Assembly (NCBI RefSeq): GCF_016917755.1
Contig: NZ_CP070326.1
Coordinates: forward strand, 5,642,001 to 5,706,000
DNA: 64,000 nucleotides
Direction of reading: 5' to 3'
Origin: Streptomyces noursei
GTDB taxonomy: Bacteria > Actinomycetota > Actinomycetes > Streptomycetales > Streptomycetaceae
The position numbers were made by a program, and so were the translations under genes. Shown one piece after another: positions 40,838 to 49,998 of this stretch. The notes under the pieces were generated by a model. The model had not been told where the DNA came from. It saw only the letters and a list, made by a program, of their open reading frames with translations, and ran no database searches. How positions within the stretch are numbered: the first letter of the stretch is position 1; every line of letters begins with the position of its first letter.

Positions 40838-41473
40838 TCAGGAGGACTCCGAGGGGCGCTCCCGCCCGGCGCGCCACTCGCGCGCCAGCATCGCGTAGAC
40901 CACCTCGTCGCTCCACTCGCCGGCCAGGAACTCGTTCTCCCGCAGATGGCCCTCGCGGCGCATGCCCAGGCGCTCCAGCAGTTTCGCGGAGGCGGTGTTG
41001 CGGCCGTCCAACTCGGCCTGGATGCGGTGCAGTCCGAGCTGCTCGAAGCCCAGCTCCAGCAGGGCGCGGGCGGCCTCGGTGGCGTAGCCCCGGCCGGCGT
41101 GCTCGGGGTTGAAGACGTAGCCGATGCCGCCCTGGCGGTGCCGGCGGCTGGTGTAGAAGAAGGTGACGTCGCCGACCAGGGTGCCGGTCTCGTGGACGAC
41201 GACGGCGAGCTGGAGGAAGTCGCCGGACTCGCGCAGCGTGGTGCGGGTCGTCTTGTCGGCGACGGAGGCGCGGGAGGCGGCCTCGTCGTGCGGGCCCCAG
41301 TAGAGGTAACGGCAGACCTCGGGGCGACGCTGGTAGGCGTAGATGGCGTCGAAGTCGTCGTGGCGTACGGGGCGGAGGTCCAGGCGCTCGGTCCGCAGTG
41401 GGTAGGCGGGGGTGAACGGGAGCGGCGGCAGCGCGGGGAGCGGCGGTATGGGCGGTGTGGAAGGTCTGAGCAC
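40838..41473 (-). CDS. GNAT acetyltransferase (RimJ/RimL-like)
   Basis: 211 residues from GTG 41473, which has TACGCT 6 bases upstream. The Pro-rich first ~20 residues are variable; the fold begins RTERLDLRPVRHDDFDAIYA. The acetyl-CoA site is GGIGYVFNPEHAGRGYATEA, followed by LHRIQAELDGRNTASAKLLE. It may acetylate an N-terminal Ala or Ser residue, or a small molecule. Confidence 0.9.
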   Translation of the reverse strand: MLRPSTPPIPPLPALPPLPFTPAYPLRTERLDLRPVRHDDFDAIYAYQRRPEVCRYLYWGPHDEAASRASVADKTTRTTLRESGDFLQLAVVVHETGTLVGDVTFFYTSRRHRQGGIGYVFNPEHAGRGYATEAARALLELGFEQLGLHRIQAELDGRNTASAKLLERLGMRREGHLRENEFLAGEWSDEVVYAMLAREWRAGRERPSESS

Positions 41474-41791
41474 GCGCTCAGCGTAGGGAGCGGGGGCGGG
41501 CCGCGCAGCGGACTTTCCGGATACCGGCGGCGGTGCCGGTCCGGCTTCCGGTGCTTCGCCCGGATTGGCGGGTGTGAAGATCGCCGGCGGGCGGGTGACC
41601 GGAAATCACCCCGGAGTGGTCTCCCGCTTCCCTGGCCGCCATGTTCGCGTTACCGGCCATTCAATATCGCTTGCAAGCATCACTGAATGCAGCCCGCTGT
41701 GCCGAACGTCCCGAAACCGCGGCTAGAGATCGCGATCGCGCCGTCTCCTCCTGACGCGCCTGGAAGCGCCCGAGCGCGGAAGAATAAGGAC
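41474..41791. other. 318-bp region between divergent GNAT and ppk genes
   Basis: The ppk promoter is expected here. GTTCGCGTTACC near 41643 resembles one half of a PHO box, but no second half at 11-base spacing is obvious. Otherwise nothing is seen. Confidence 0.45.
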
Positions 41792-44089
41792 ATGACCCAG
41801 CAGCGCAGCGCTCAGGCCCCGGCCCAGCCTGAGATGCCGTCCCAGGAATCGCCGAGGGTGGCAGGCTCCTCGGTGCAGCAGCCCTCGGTGCAGCCGTCGG
41901 TGGGCTCGATCGCCGCGCACCGCCCGAACGCCGTTCGTCGCGCCGTCTCCGGGCTGGAGCCCGACCTGGATGCCGATCCGGATGCCTACGACGACCACGG
42001 CGTCCCGGGTGCGAACGGCGAGGAGCTGCCCAGCGGGCGCTTCCTGGACCGGGAGCGCAGCTGGCTGGCGTTCAACGAGCGGGTGCTGGAGCTGGCCGAG
42101 GACTCGGCCACCCCGCTGCTCGAACGGGCGAACTTCCTTGCGATTTTCGCCAGCAATCTGGACGAGTTCTTCATGGTCCGGGTCGCCGGCCTCAAGCGGC
42201 GGATCGCGACCGGGGTCGCCACCCGCTCCGCCTCCGGGCTCCAGCCCCGCGAGGTGCTGGAGCAGATCTGGACGCGCTCCCGGGAGCTGATGGCGCGGCA
42301 CGCCGCCTGCTTCCAGCAGGACATCGCCCCGGAACTCGCTGACCAGGGCATTCACCTGATCCGCTGGCCCGATCTGACCGAGAAGGAGCAGGCCCGGCTG
42401 TTCACGCTGTTCCGGCAGCAGATCTTCCCGGTGCTCACGCCGCTGGCGGTGGACCCGGCGCACCCCTTCCCGTACATCTCCGGGCTGTCGCTGAACCTCG
42501 CCGTGGTCGTCCGCAACCCGGTCAGCGGGCATGATCACTTTGCGAGAGTGAAGGTTCCGCCGCTGCTCTCCCGCTTCCTGGAAGCCTCCCCGCAGCGCTA
42601 CGTCCCCATCGAGGACGTGATCGCCGCCCACCTGGAGGAGCTGTTCCCGGGAATGGAGGTGCGGGCGCACCACATGTTCCGGGTGACCCGCAACGAGGAC
42701 CTGGAGGTGGAGGAGGACGACGCAGAGAACCTCCTCCAGGCCCTGGAGAAGGAGCTGATGCGGCGGCGCTTCGGGCCGCCCGTCCGCCTGGAGGTCGAGG
42801 AGTCCATCGACCCGGCAGTGCTGGACCTGCTGGTCCAGGAGCTGAAGGTCTCCGAGTCCGAGGTCTACCCGCTGCCCGGCCCGCTCGACCTGACCGGCCT
42901 GTTCGGCATAGGGGCACTGGACCGCCCGGAGCTGAAGTACCCCAAGTTCGTGGCGGGCACCCACCGCGACCTGGCGGAGGTGGAGTCGGCGTCCGCGCCC
43001 GACGTCTTCGCCGCGCTGCGCGCCCGCGACGTCCTGCTGCACCACCCCTACGACTCGTTCTCCACCTCCGTGCAGGCGTTCCTGGAACAGGCCGCGGCCG
43101 ACCCGAACGTGCTCGCCATCAAGCAGACCCTCTACCGCACCTCCGACCACTCCCCGATCGTGGACGCCCTGATAGACGCCGCGGAGTCCGGCAAGCAGGT
43201 GCTGGTCCTGGTCGAGATCAAGGCGCGCTTCGACGAGCAGGCCAACATCAAGTGGGCCCGCAAGCTGGAGGAGTCCGGCTGTCACGTCGTCTACGGCCTG
43301 GTCGGGCTGAAGACGCACTGCAAGCTGTCCCTGGTGGTCCGCCAGGAGGGCGAGACCCTGCGCCGGTACTCCCACGTGGGGACCGGCAACTACCACCCCA
43401 AGACGGCCAGGTTGTACGAGGACCTGGGGCTGCTGACCGCGGACCCCCAGGTGGGAGCCGACCTCTCCGACCTCTTCAACCGGCTCAGCGGCTACTCCCG
43501 GCGGGAGACCTACCGCCGGCTGCTGGTGGCGCCCACCTCGCTGCGCGACGGGCTGATCCAGCGGATCAACAAGGAGGCCGCGCACCACCGGGCGGGCCGC
43601 CCCGCCTATGTCCGCATCAAGGTCAACTCGATGGTCGACGAGGCGGTCATCGACGCGCTCTACCGGGCCTCGCAGGCCGGTGTGCCGGTCGACATCTGGG
43701 TGCGCGGCATCTGCGCGCTGCGCCCCGGGGTCGCCGGGCTGAGCGAGACCATCCGTGTCCGCAGCATCCTCGGCCGCTTCCTGGAGCACTCCCGGGTCTT
43801 CGCCTTCGGCAACGGCGGCGAGCCCGAGGTGTGGCTGGGCAGCGCCGACATGATGCACCGCAACCTCGACCGGCGGATCGAGGCGCTGGTACGGGTCACC
43901 GACCCGGCCCACCGGGCGGCCCTCAACCGGCTGCTGGAGACCGGCACTTCGGACTCCACCTCGTCCTGGCACCTGGGCCCGGACGGCAACTGGACCCGGC
44001 ACGCGGTGGACGCGGACGGCACCCCGCTGCGGAACGTACAGGAAATGCTCATCGACGCCCGGAGGCGCCGGCGTGGCCCAGCGACATGA
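41792..44089 (+). CDS. ppk: Polyphosphate kinase 1
   Basis: 765 residues from ATG 41792, with a ~80-residue variable N-terminus. The PPK1 middle domain is clear: RFLDRERSWLAFNERVLELA and NFLAIFASNLDEFFMVRVAG. The catalytic His pair is in GLKTHCKLSLV and GRFLEHSRVFAFG, and the ATP-binding region includes HVGTGNYHPKTARLYEDLGL. It makes polyphosphate from ATP and degrades it in reverse, in the cytoplasm. Two genes follow in the same strand (CHAD and Nudix), which suggests a polyphosphate-linked unit. Confidence 0.96.
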   Translation: MTQQRSAQAPAQPEMPSQESPRVAGSSVQQPSVQPSVGSIAAHRPNAVRRAVSGLEPDLDADPDAYDDHGVPGANGEELPSGRFLDRERSWLAFNERVLELAEDSATPLLERANFLAIFASNLDEFFMVRVAGLKRRIATGVATRSASGLQPREVLEQIWTRSRELMARHAACFQQDIAPELADQGIHLIRWPDLTEKEQARLFTLFRQQIFPVLTPLAVDPAHPFPYISGLSLNLAVVVRNPVSGHDHFARVKVPPLLSRFLEASPQRYVPIEDVIAAHLEELFPGMEVRAHHMFRVTRNEDLEVEEDDAENLLQALEKELMRRRFGPPVRLEVEESIDPAVLDLLVQELKVSESEVYPLPGPLDLTGLFGIGALDRPELKYPKFVAGTHRDLAEVESASAPDVFAALRARDVLLHHPYDSFSTSVQAFLEQAAADPNVLAIKQTLYRTSDHSPIVDALIDAAESGKQVLVLVEIKARFDEQANIKWARKLEESGCHVVYGLVGLKTHCKLSLVVRQEGETLRRYSHVGTGNYHPKTARLYEDLGLLTADPQVGADLSDLFNRLSGYSRRETYRRLLVAPTSLRDGLIQRINKEAAHHRAGRPAYVRIKVNSMVDEAVIDALYRASQAGVPVDIWVRGICALRPGVAGLSETIRVRSILGRFLEHSRVFAFGNGGEPEVWLGSADMMHRNLDRRIEALVRVTDPAHRAALNRLLETGTSDSTSSWHLGPDGNWTRHAVDADGTPLRNVQEMLIDARRRRRGPAT

Positions 44090-45464
44090 CCAGCCGGCCG
44101 GGGGGCCGTGGCCCGGTCACCTCGGTACCGGCTCGGGGAGCGGAATGGTCAGCGGAATCGGATACGAGCCCGGCCGCGCGCCGGGGGTCCGTGCGGCAGT
44201 AGTGGACGGGCCGGGGGACGGTGTGTACGGGGACGGGATGTACGGGGAGGCGCTGCACGGGGCGGACGGCGGTCCGTTCGGGGCGGTGCGGGGTTACGGC
44301 AGTTACGACAACGGGGTGCCGTACGGGCTGGCCGACGGCCCGGCCCACGGCGGCGGGGTGGAACTCGCCGGCCGGACGGCCGAGGAGGTGCTGGCCGGCT
44401 ATCTGCACCGGCAGTCCGCGGAGTTCCTGCGCAGTCTGCGGCTCCATCGGGAGGCCGGTCCGGACGCGGCGGGCGCGGGCGAGGCGGCCCGGCAACTGCG
44501 CCGCGCCGCCCGCCGGATCAGTGCCACGCTGCACACCTTCCGGCCGCTGACCGAGGAGATCTGGGCCGACCAACTCCGCGCCGAACTGGGCTGGTTGAGC
44601 GGCACGCTGGCCCGGGAGCAGGCGTGCGCGGCGCGCCGCGACCAGCTGATGGCGGCGTTGCAGCGGCTGACCGGGCGGGGCGAGCGGATCGAGCGGGCGG
44701 CGGAGCGCGGCGGCCGGGGCGGACGGGGCGCCCGGAGCGCCCGGGAGGCCCGCCCGGCCGCGTCCACCGCCACCCCCGGTGCAAGCACCGGCTCCACTGG
44801 AGCGGCTTACGCCGCGCCCCCTGCTGCCGCCACCGAGCCGGACGCCGAGAGCGCGCTCGCCGCCGGTGCGGCCCGCGCCGGCGCCCTGCTCGACCGGCAG
44901 CTCACCCTCGCCCGTACGCGGGCGCACTCCGCCGCCCTCCAGGCGCTCGGCTCGTCCCGCTTCCACGCCGTCGCGGACGCGCTCGCGGTGCTGGCCTCCG
45001 AGGCGCCGCTGGCCCGCCGGGCCGGCGAGGTGTCCGCCGCGGAGGCACTGCCGCCGCTCGCCGAACTGGCGCACCGACGGCTCGCCGAGGCGGTCGCCAC
45101 CCTGCCGCTGGCCCGCGCCGGCCACCCGTACAACGCCGACGCGCTCGCCGTGGACCCTCGCCAGGACGCGCCCTGGCACCAGGTGCGGCTGCTGGTCCGG
45201 CTGAGCCACTACGGCCAGGAGGTGGTCGCCCCGGACGCGGTCGACTCCCGGCTGACCGAGTCCGGCCTGGCGCTGGAGCACCACCGGGACGCCGCCGAGG
45301 CCGCCGCCGCTGCCGCCGCCGCGGCCCGTACGCCGCGGATCGCGCCGGCCACCGCCTACGCGCTGGGCGTGCTCCACGCCGACCAGCGCCACGAGGTCGA
45401 GGCGGCTCGCTACGCCTTCGGCCGGGTGTGGCTGCCGGGCCCGTCCGTCGAGCGCACCGGCTGA
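44073..45464 (+). CDS. CHAD-domain protein
   Basis: 463 residues from GTG 44073, overlapping the ppk end by 17 bases; GGAGG lies 7 bases upstream of this start. The first ~100 residues are Gly/Tyr-rich. The CHAD helical bundle follows, with the repeated basic and His motifs AGYLHRQSAEFLRSLRLHRE, LRRAARRISATLHTFRPLTE and VRLLVRLSHYGQEVVAP. CHAD domains bind inorganic polyphosphate; next to ppk this one is likely to bind or organise polyphosphate. Confidence 0.9.
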   Translation: MAQRHDQPAGGPWPGHLGTGSGSGMVSGIGYEPGRAPGVRAAVVDGPGDGVYGDGMYGEALHGADGGPFGAVRGYGSYDNGVPYGLADGPAHGGGVELAGRTAEEVLAGYLHRQSAEFLRSLRLHREAGPDAAGAGEAARQLRRAARRISATLHTFRPLTEEIWADQLRAELGWLSGTLAREQACAARRDQLMAALQRLTGRGERIERAAERGGRGGRGARSAREARPAASTATPGASTGSTGAAYAAPPAAATEPDAESALAAGAARAGALLDRQLTLARTRAHSAALQALGSSRFHAVADALAVLASEAPLARRAGEVSAAEALPPLAELAHRRLAEAVATLPLARAGHPYNADALAVDPRQDAPWHQVRLLVRLSHYGQEVVAPDAVDSRLTESGLALEHHRDAAEAAAAAAAAARTPRIAPATAYALGVLHADQRHEVEAARYAFGRVWLPGPSVERTG

Positions 45465-45482
45465 AGCGGGGCGAGGGGAGCG

Positions 45483-45968
45483 ATGGGCAGGACGGCGGGC
45501 CGCAAGGACGGCGGGGCGGTCGGCGACCGGCCGCCGGCCGGGCCGATCCGGGCGGCGGGCTGCGTGCTGTGGCGCCGCGCGCCCGGCGGCGACGGGATAC
45601 AGCTGGCACTGGTGCACCGGCCCAAGTGGGGCGACTGGTCACACCCGAAGGGCAAGCTGAAGCCGCGCGAGGACCCGCGGCGGGGCGCGCTGCGCGAGGT
45701 GCTGGAGGAGACCGGGGCGACCTGCGAGATCGGCCCGGAACTCCCCACCGTCCGCTATCTCGTCGGCGGTCGCCCCAAGGAGGTGCGCTACTGGGCGGCA
45801 GAGGCCACCGGCGGCGGGTTCATCCCCAACAAGGAGGTGGACCGGATGCTGTGGCTGCCGCCGGACGCGGCCCGCGACCTGCTCACCCGGGACCGTGACA
45901 GGGAACTGGTGGCGGCCCTGCTCAGCGCGCTGCACGCGACCGGCCGGGTGCCGGACGAGGACGGCTGA
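45483..45968 (+). CDS. Nudix hydrolase (MutT1-like)
   Basis: 161 residues. The Nudix box is complete: GKLKPREDPRRGALREVLEE then TGA. HRPKWGDWSHPKGKLKP matches the diadenosine-polyphosphate / MutT1 subgroup. It hydrolyses nucleoside diphosphates linked to another group. It follows ppk and CHAD with an 18-base gap, and is likely cotranscribed. Confidence 0.93.
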   Translation: MGRTAGRKDGGAVGDRPPAGPIRAAGCVLWRRAPGGDGIQLALVHRPKWGDWSHPKGKLKPREDPRRGALREVLEETGATCEIGPELPTVRYLVGGRPKEVRYWAAEATGGGFIPNKEVDRMLWLPPDAARDLLTRDRDRELVAALLSALHATGRVPDEDG

Positions 45969-46016
45969 GCGACGCCGCGGAATTTCTCGTTCCGCCCCTC
46001 GGCGCATACTGGAGTG

Positions 46017-46895
46017 ATGCTGCACGGGGAAATCGAGATCAGCGCCTTCCTCAAGGCGCGCCGTGCCGCGCTCGATCCGGCCGAGGTCGGCCTGCCCGAC
46101 GGGTTCGGCCGCCGCCGGGTGCGCGGGCTGCGGCGCGAGGAGGTCGCCCAGCTCGCCGGGATCAGCGTGGACTACTACACCCGGATCGAACAGGGCCGGG
46201 CGCCGGCGGTCTCCGACTCCGTCCTGGACGCCGTCGCACGGGCGCTGCGGCTGTCGGACGGCGAGGTGGCGTATCTGCGGAACATCGCGGTGCCGCGCCG
46301 CCGGCCCGCCGAGGGGGCCGGTGACTGCTGCCCGCCGCTACCGGCGCAGACCGTCCGCCCGGAGATCCGGCGGCTGCTGGCGGCCATGGCCCCGACCGTC
46401 GGCGCCGTGGTGCTGGGCCGCGGTCTGGACATCCTGGCCTGGAACACCACCGGCGGCCGGCTCTCCTGGGACATCGAGACGCTGGCCCCCGAGCGGCGGA
46501 ACACCGCGCTGCTGGTCTTCCTCGAACCGGCCTCGCGGGAGCGGTACCCGGACTGGGAGAACAAGGCCGAGGAGGTCGTCGGCAATCTGCGCGCCGAGAG
46601 CGGCCGGCACCCGGACGACCCGCGGATCTGCGAGGTGGTCCATGAACTCCTCGACCGCAGCCCGGAGTTCCGGCGACTGTGGGCGGCGCAGGGGGTGCAC
46701 GAGTGCCTGCGCGGCACCAAGCGGGTGCGGCACCCGGCGGTCGGCGAGCTGACCGTCACCTTCGAGAGCTTCCGGCTGCCCGTGGACCCGGAGCAGGTGC
46801 TGGTGACGTACACCGCGCCGGCCGGCTCGGTCTCCGAGGACCGGTTGCGCGAGCTGGCGGCGGGTACGGCCGTCCCGGCCGGGAGCGTGCCCTAG
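46017..46895 (+). CDS. XRE-family regulator with MmyB-like ligand domain
   Basis: 292 residues from ATG 46017 (a GTG at 46014 is also in frame). The HTH is RVRGLRREEVAQLAGISVDY then YTRIEQGRAPAVSDSVLDAV. The C-terminal MmyB domain (from ~residue 105) includes LAAMAPTVGAVVLGRGLDIL and VHECLRGTKRVRHPAVGEL. This type usually regulates a nearby oxidoreductase, but none lies next to it. The CATACT hexamer 6 bases upstream fits leaderless transcription. Confidence 0.93.
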   Translation: MLHGEIEISAFLKARRAALDPAEVGLPDGFGRRRVRGLRREEVAQLAGISVDYYTRIEQGRAPAVSDSVLDAVARALRLSDGEVAYLRNIAVPRRRPAEGAGDCCPPLPAQTVRPEIRRLLAAMAPTVGAVVLGRGLDILAWNTTGGRLSWDIETLAPERRNTALLVFLEPASRERYPDWENKAEEVVGNLRAESGRHPDDPRICEVVHELLDRSPEFRRLWAAQGVHECLRGTKRVRHPAVGELTVTFESFRLPVDPEQVLVTYTAPAGSVSEDRLRELAAGTAVPAGSVP

Positions 46896-46946
46896 CTGGC
46901 GTCTGTCCGGCGGATCATGGCCGGGTCCGCGGTGTCCGGCGCGGGC

Positions 46947-47807
46947 TCACCCCGGCGCGCCGCGGCGCGGGGCCAGCGCGTCCCACCGCACCGTGACCTC
47001 GCCCTGGCGCCGCCGGCGGGGGTCCCCGGCCAGCGGCCAGTCCGCGGCCAGCGAGGCGACGGCGGCGCGCCACCGCTGGCGGGCGCCCAGCGCGCCGAGC
47101 GGGGCGGCGCTCGCCCAGGCCCGGTCGAAGTCGCGCAGGAAGGCATGCACCGGCTCGCCCGGGACATTGCGGTGTATCAGCGCCTTGGGAAGACGTTCGG
47201 CCAGGTCGGAGGGGGTGTCGAGGGAGCCGAGCCGGGTCGCGAAGGTGACCGTGCGGGGGCCCTCGGGACCCAGCGCGACCCAGACGTGGCGCCGCCCGAT
47301 CTCGTCGCAGGTGCCCTCCACCAGCAGCCCGTCGGGCGCCAGCCGGGCGCACAGCCGCGCCCAGACGGCGGCGACCTCGTCCTCGTCGTACTGGCGCAGC
47401 ACGTTCGCGGCCCGGATGAGGACCGGGGCGCGGCCGGGCCCGCCGGGCAGCGGCACCTCGAAGCCGCCATGGACGAAGTCCAGCCCGGCGCGGGCGTACG
47501 GCAGGGCGGCGGTGACCCGGGCCGGGTCTATCTCGATGCCGACGACCTGGGCGTCCGGCCGCACCGTGCGCAGCCGCCCGAGCAGCTCCAGCGCGGTCCA
47601 CGGGGCGGCGCCGTAGCCGAGGTCGACGGCCACCGGGTCGGCGGCGCGGCGCAGCTCCGCGCCGTGCTCGGCGGCGATCCAGCGGTCCATGCGGCGCAGC
47701 CGGTTGGGGTTGGTGGTGCCGCGGGTGGCGTTTCCGACCGGCCGGGACGGCGCGGGGGCCGGGGCGGCGGCGGTGCGGGAGGCGGAAACGGGGGAGCGGC
47801 GGGCCAT
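46947..47807 (-). CDS. Class I SAM-dependent methyltransferase
   Basis: 286 residues. The methyltransferase core reads VAVDLGYGAAPWTALELLGR (motif I) and DAQVVGIEIDPARVTAALPY. Nothing indicates the substrate. Basic and Ala/Pro-rich N-terminus (MARRSPVSASRTAAAPAPAP). TACCCT lies 6 bases before the ATG (47814-47819). It is divergent from mshA. Confidence 0.85.
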   Translation of the reverse strand: MARRSPVSASRTAAAPAPAPSRPVGNATRGTTNPNRLRRMDRWIAAEHGAELRRAADPVAVDLGYGAAPWTALELLGRLRTVRPDAQVVGIEIDPARVTAALPYARAGLDFVHGGFEVPLPGGPGRAPVLIRAANVLRQYDEDEVAAVWARLCARLAPDGLLVEGTCDEIGRRHVWVALGPEGPRTVTFATRLGSLDTPSDLAERLPKALIHRNVPGEPVHAFLRDFDRAWASAAPLGALGARQRWRAAVASLAADWPLAGDPRRRRQGEVTVRWDALAPRRGAPG

Positions 47808-48038
47808 GCATCGAGGGTATGGGGTCCCGGCGGGAGGGCCGGTCGGGAGCCCTGACCTGGGCCGCTCTGCGGGACGTGGGCATGCTTTGGCAAAGTACGA
47901 AGGGAAGGACAAGGGAAGTACACGGACCGCCACGAACAAATTTCGAAGACGTCGGGCCGGACGGAAATGGATGGCGGTCCGGTGTTGTTGGAGGGGGGCG
48001 GAGGCGCGCCGCCCGCCTCGCCTAGGAGGTAGCTCGCA

Positions 48039-49436
48039 GTGAGCCAATACGTGTCCCGGCTCCGCAGCCGGCATGGGGGTCCCCCCGGGCCGTCCAGGCA
48101 GTTCGCGGGTCCGTCGCGGCTGCGCCTGCCCGGAGCCCGCCGCCCCCGCCGGGTGGCGATGCTCAGCGTGCACACCTCCCCGCTCCACCAGCCCGGCACC
48201 GGCGACGCCGGCGGGATGAACGTCTACATCGTCGAGCTGGCCCGCAAGCTCGCCTCGCTCGGCATCGAGGTGGAGATCTTCACCCGGGCCACCACCGCGG
48301 CCCTGCCGCCCGCCGTCGAGCTGGTCCCCGGCGTGCTGGTCCGGCACGTCGCCGCGGGCCCGTACGAGGGGCTGGCCAAGGAGGAGCTGCCGGCCCAGCT
48401 GTGCGCCTTCACCCACGGCGTGATGCAGGCGTGGGCCGGCCACCGCCCCGGTTACTACGACCTGGTGCACTCCCACTACTGGCTCTCCGGCCACGTCGGC
48501 TGGCTCGCCGCGGACCGCTGGCGGGTCCCCCTGGTGCACGCCATGCACACCATGGCCAAGGTCAAGAACGCCGCGCTGGCCGACGGCGACACCCCCGAGC
48601 CGGCCGCCCGGGTGATCGGCGAAACCCAGATCGTCGGGGCCGCCGACCGCCTGATAGCCAACACCGCCGAGGAGGCGGACGAGCTGGTCCGGCACTACGA
48701 CGCCGACCCTGGCAAGGTCGCGGTGGTCCACCCCGGCGTCAACCTCGACCGCTTCCGGCCGCTGACGGACGGCGGCCCGGGCGACGTCGCGGCCAGCCGG
48801 GCCGCCGCCCGGGCCCGCCTGGGGCTGCCGCAGGACGCGGTCATCCCGCTCTTCGCCGGCCGGATACAGCCGCTGAAGGCCCCCGACATCCTGCTGCGCG
48901 CCGCCGCCGCGCTGGTCGACCGGGACCCGTCGCTGCGCTCCCGGCTGGTCGTCCCGGTGGTCGGCGGGCCCAGCGGCAGCGGCCTGGCCAAGCCCGAGGG
49001 CCTGCAGAAGCTGGCCGCCCGGCTGGGCATCGCCGATCTGGTCCGGTTCCACCCGCCGGTCGGCCAGGAGCAGCTCGCCGACTGGTACCGCGCCGCGTCC
49101 GTGCTGGTCATGCCCTCGTACAGCGAATCGTTCGGGCTGGTGGCGATCGAGGCCCAGGCGTGCGGCACCCCGGTCGTCGCGGCGGCGGTCGGCGGGCTGC
49201 CGGTGGCCGTGCGGGACGGCGTCAGCGGCTTCCTGGTCGCCGGCCACGACCCGGCCGACTACGCCCGCGCGCTGCGCCGCTTCGTCGACGACGCCTCGCT
49301 GGCCGCCCGGATGGGCGGCGCCGCGGCCCGGCACGCCCAGTCCTTCGGCTGGGACACCGCCGCCGGGGCGACCGCGGATGTCTACACCGCCGCGATGCAG
49401 GAGCGCCGCCGTCACCTACGATCGCTGCATGGGTGA
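48039..49436 (+). CDS. mshA: D-inositol-3-phosphate glycosyltransferase MshA
   Basis: 465 residues from GTG 48039 (TAGGAGGTAGCTCGCA precedes it). A GT-B fold, family GT4: HTSPLHQPGTGDAGGMNVYI with the GDAGGMN acceptor/donor loop, HSHYWLSGHVGWLAADRWRV, and the nucleotide-sugar site VVPVVGGPSGSGLAKPEGL then MPSYSESFGLVAIEAQACGT with the EX7E motif. It joins GlcNAc to inositol-3-phosphate, the first step of mycothiol synthesis. Confidence 0.95.
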   Translation: MSQYVSRLRSRHGGPPGPSRQFAGPSRLRLPGARRPRRVAMLSVHTSPLHQPGTGDAGGMNVYIVELARKLASLGIEVEIFTRATTAALPPAVELVPGVLVRHVAAGPYEGLAKEELPAQLCAFTHGVMQAWAGHRPGYYDLVHSHYWLSGHVGWLAADRWRVPLVHAMHTMAKVKNAALADGDTPEPAARVIGETQIVGAADRLIANTAEEADELVRHYDADPGKVAVVHPGVNLDRFRPLTDGGPGDVAASRAAARARLGLPQDAVIPLFAGRIQPLKAPDILLRAAAALVDRDPSLRSRLVVPVVGGPSGSGLAKPEGLQKLAARLGIADLVRFHPPVGQEQLADWYRAASVLVMPSYSESFGLVAIEAQACGTPVVAAAVGGLPVAVRDGVSGFLVAGHDPADYARALRRFVDDASLAARMGGAAARHAQSFGWDTAAGATADVYTAAMQERRRHLRSLHG

Positions 49437-49998
49437 GGAACGGCGGCCCGCCGAGGGCGAGCGGCAGGCGACGGACGCCGGTGCGGTCATCGAGCGCACC
49501 CTGAAGGACGCGGATCTCGACTGGGAGTCGCCGGCCGCCGGCAACTACGTCGTCAAGCTGCCCGGCACCCGCAAGCTGTCCACGACCTGCTCGCTGGTCG
49601 TCGGCCGCCACTCGCTCTCCATCAACGCCTTCGTCGTCCGTCGGCCGGACGAGAACCACGAGGCCGTCCACCGCTGGCTGCTCGAACGCAACACCCGCCT
49701 CTACGGCGTCAGTTACGCGATCGACAAGCTCGGCGACATCTACCTCGTCGGCAAGCTCCCGCTGGTCGCCGTCACCCCCGCCGAGCTGGACCGGATCCTC
49801 GGCACCGTCCTGGAGAACGCCGACGGCAGCTTCAACACCCTGCTGGAGATGGGCTTCGCCTCGGCGATCCGCAAGGAGTACGCCTGGCGGGTGGCGCGCG
49901 GCGAGTCCACCCGCAACCTGGCCGCGTTCGAGCGGCTGACGCGGGGCGACGGGCAGGATCAGGGTCTGCCCGACCCTGACCCATCGGACAGGCCCTAG
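49429..49998 (+). CDS. YbjN-domain protein
   Basis: 189 residues from ATG 49429, which overlaps the end of mshA by 8 bases; TACGAT lies 6 bases upstream and there is no Shine-Dalgarno. The alpha/beta fold begins ERTLKDADLDWESPAAGNYV and includes LSTTCSLVVGRHSLSINAFV. YbjN proteins resemble secretion chaperones or regulators; the actinobacterial role is unknown. Its TAG is shared with the convergent hydrolase (CTAG). Confidence 0.88.
   Translation: MGEERRPAEGERQATDAGAVIERTLKDADLDWESPAAGNYVVKLPGTRKLSTTCSLVVGRHSLSINAFVVRRPDENHEAVHRWLLERNTRLYGVSYAIDKLGDIYLVGKLPLVAVTPAELDRILGTVLENADGSFNTLLEMGFASAIRKEYAWRVARGESTRNLAAFERLTRGDGQDQGLPDPDPSDRP

Noticed and set aside
41641..41660. Possible PHO box before ppk (GTTCGCGTTACC)
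   Set aside because: Only one half matches and there is no second repeat unit at 11 bases; recorded as weak only.
41723..44002. 759-codon ORF antisense to ppk
   Set aside because: Same reason: the ppk strand encodes full PPK1 motifs, and the antisense translation has the typical Gly/Val/Asp/Leu shadow composition.
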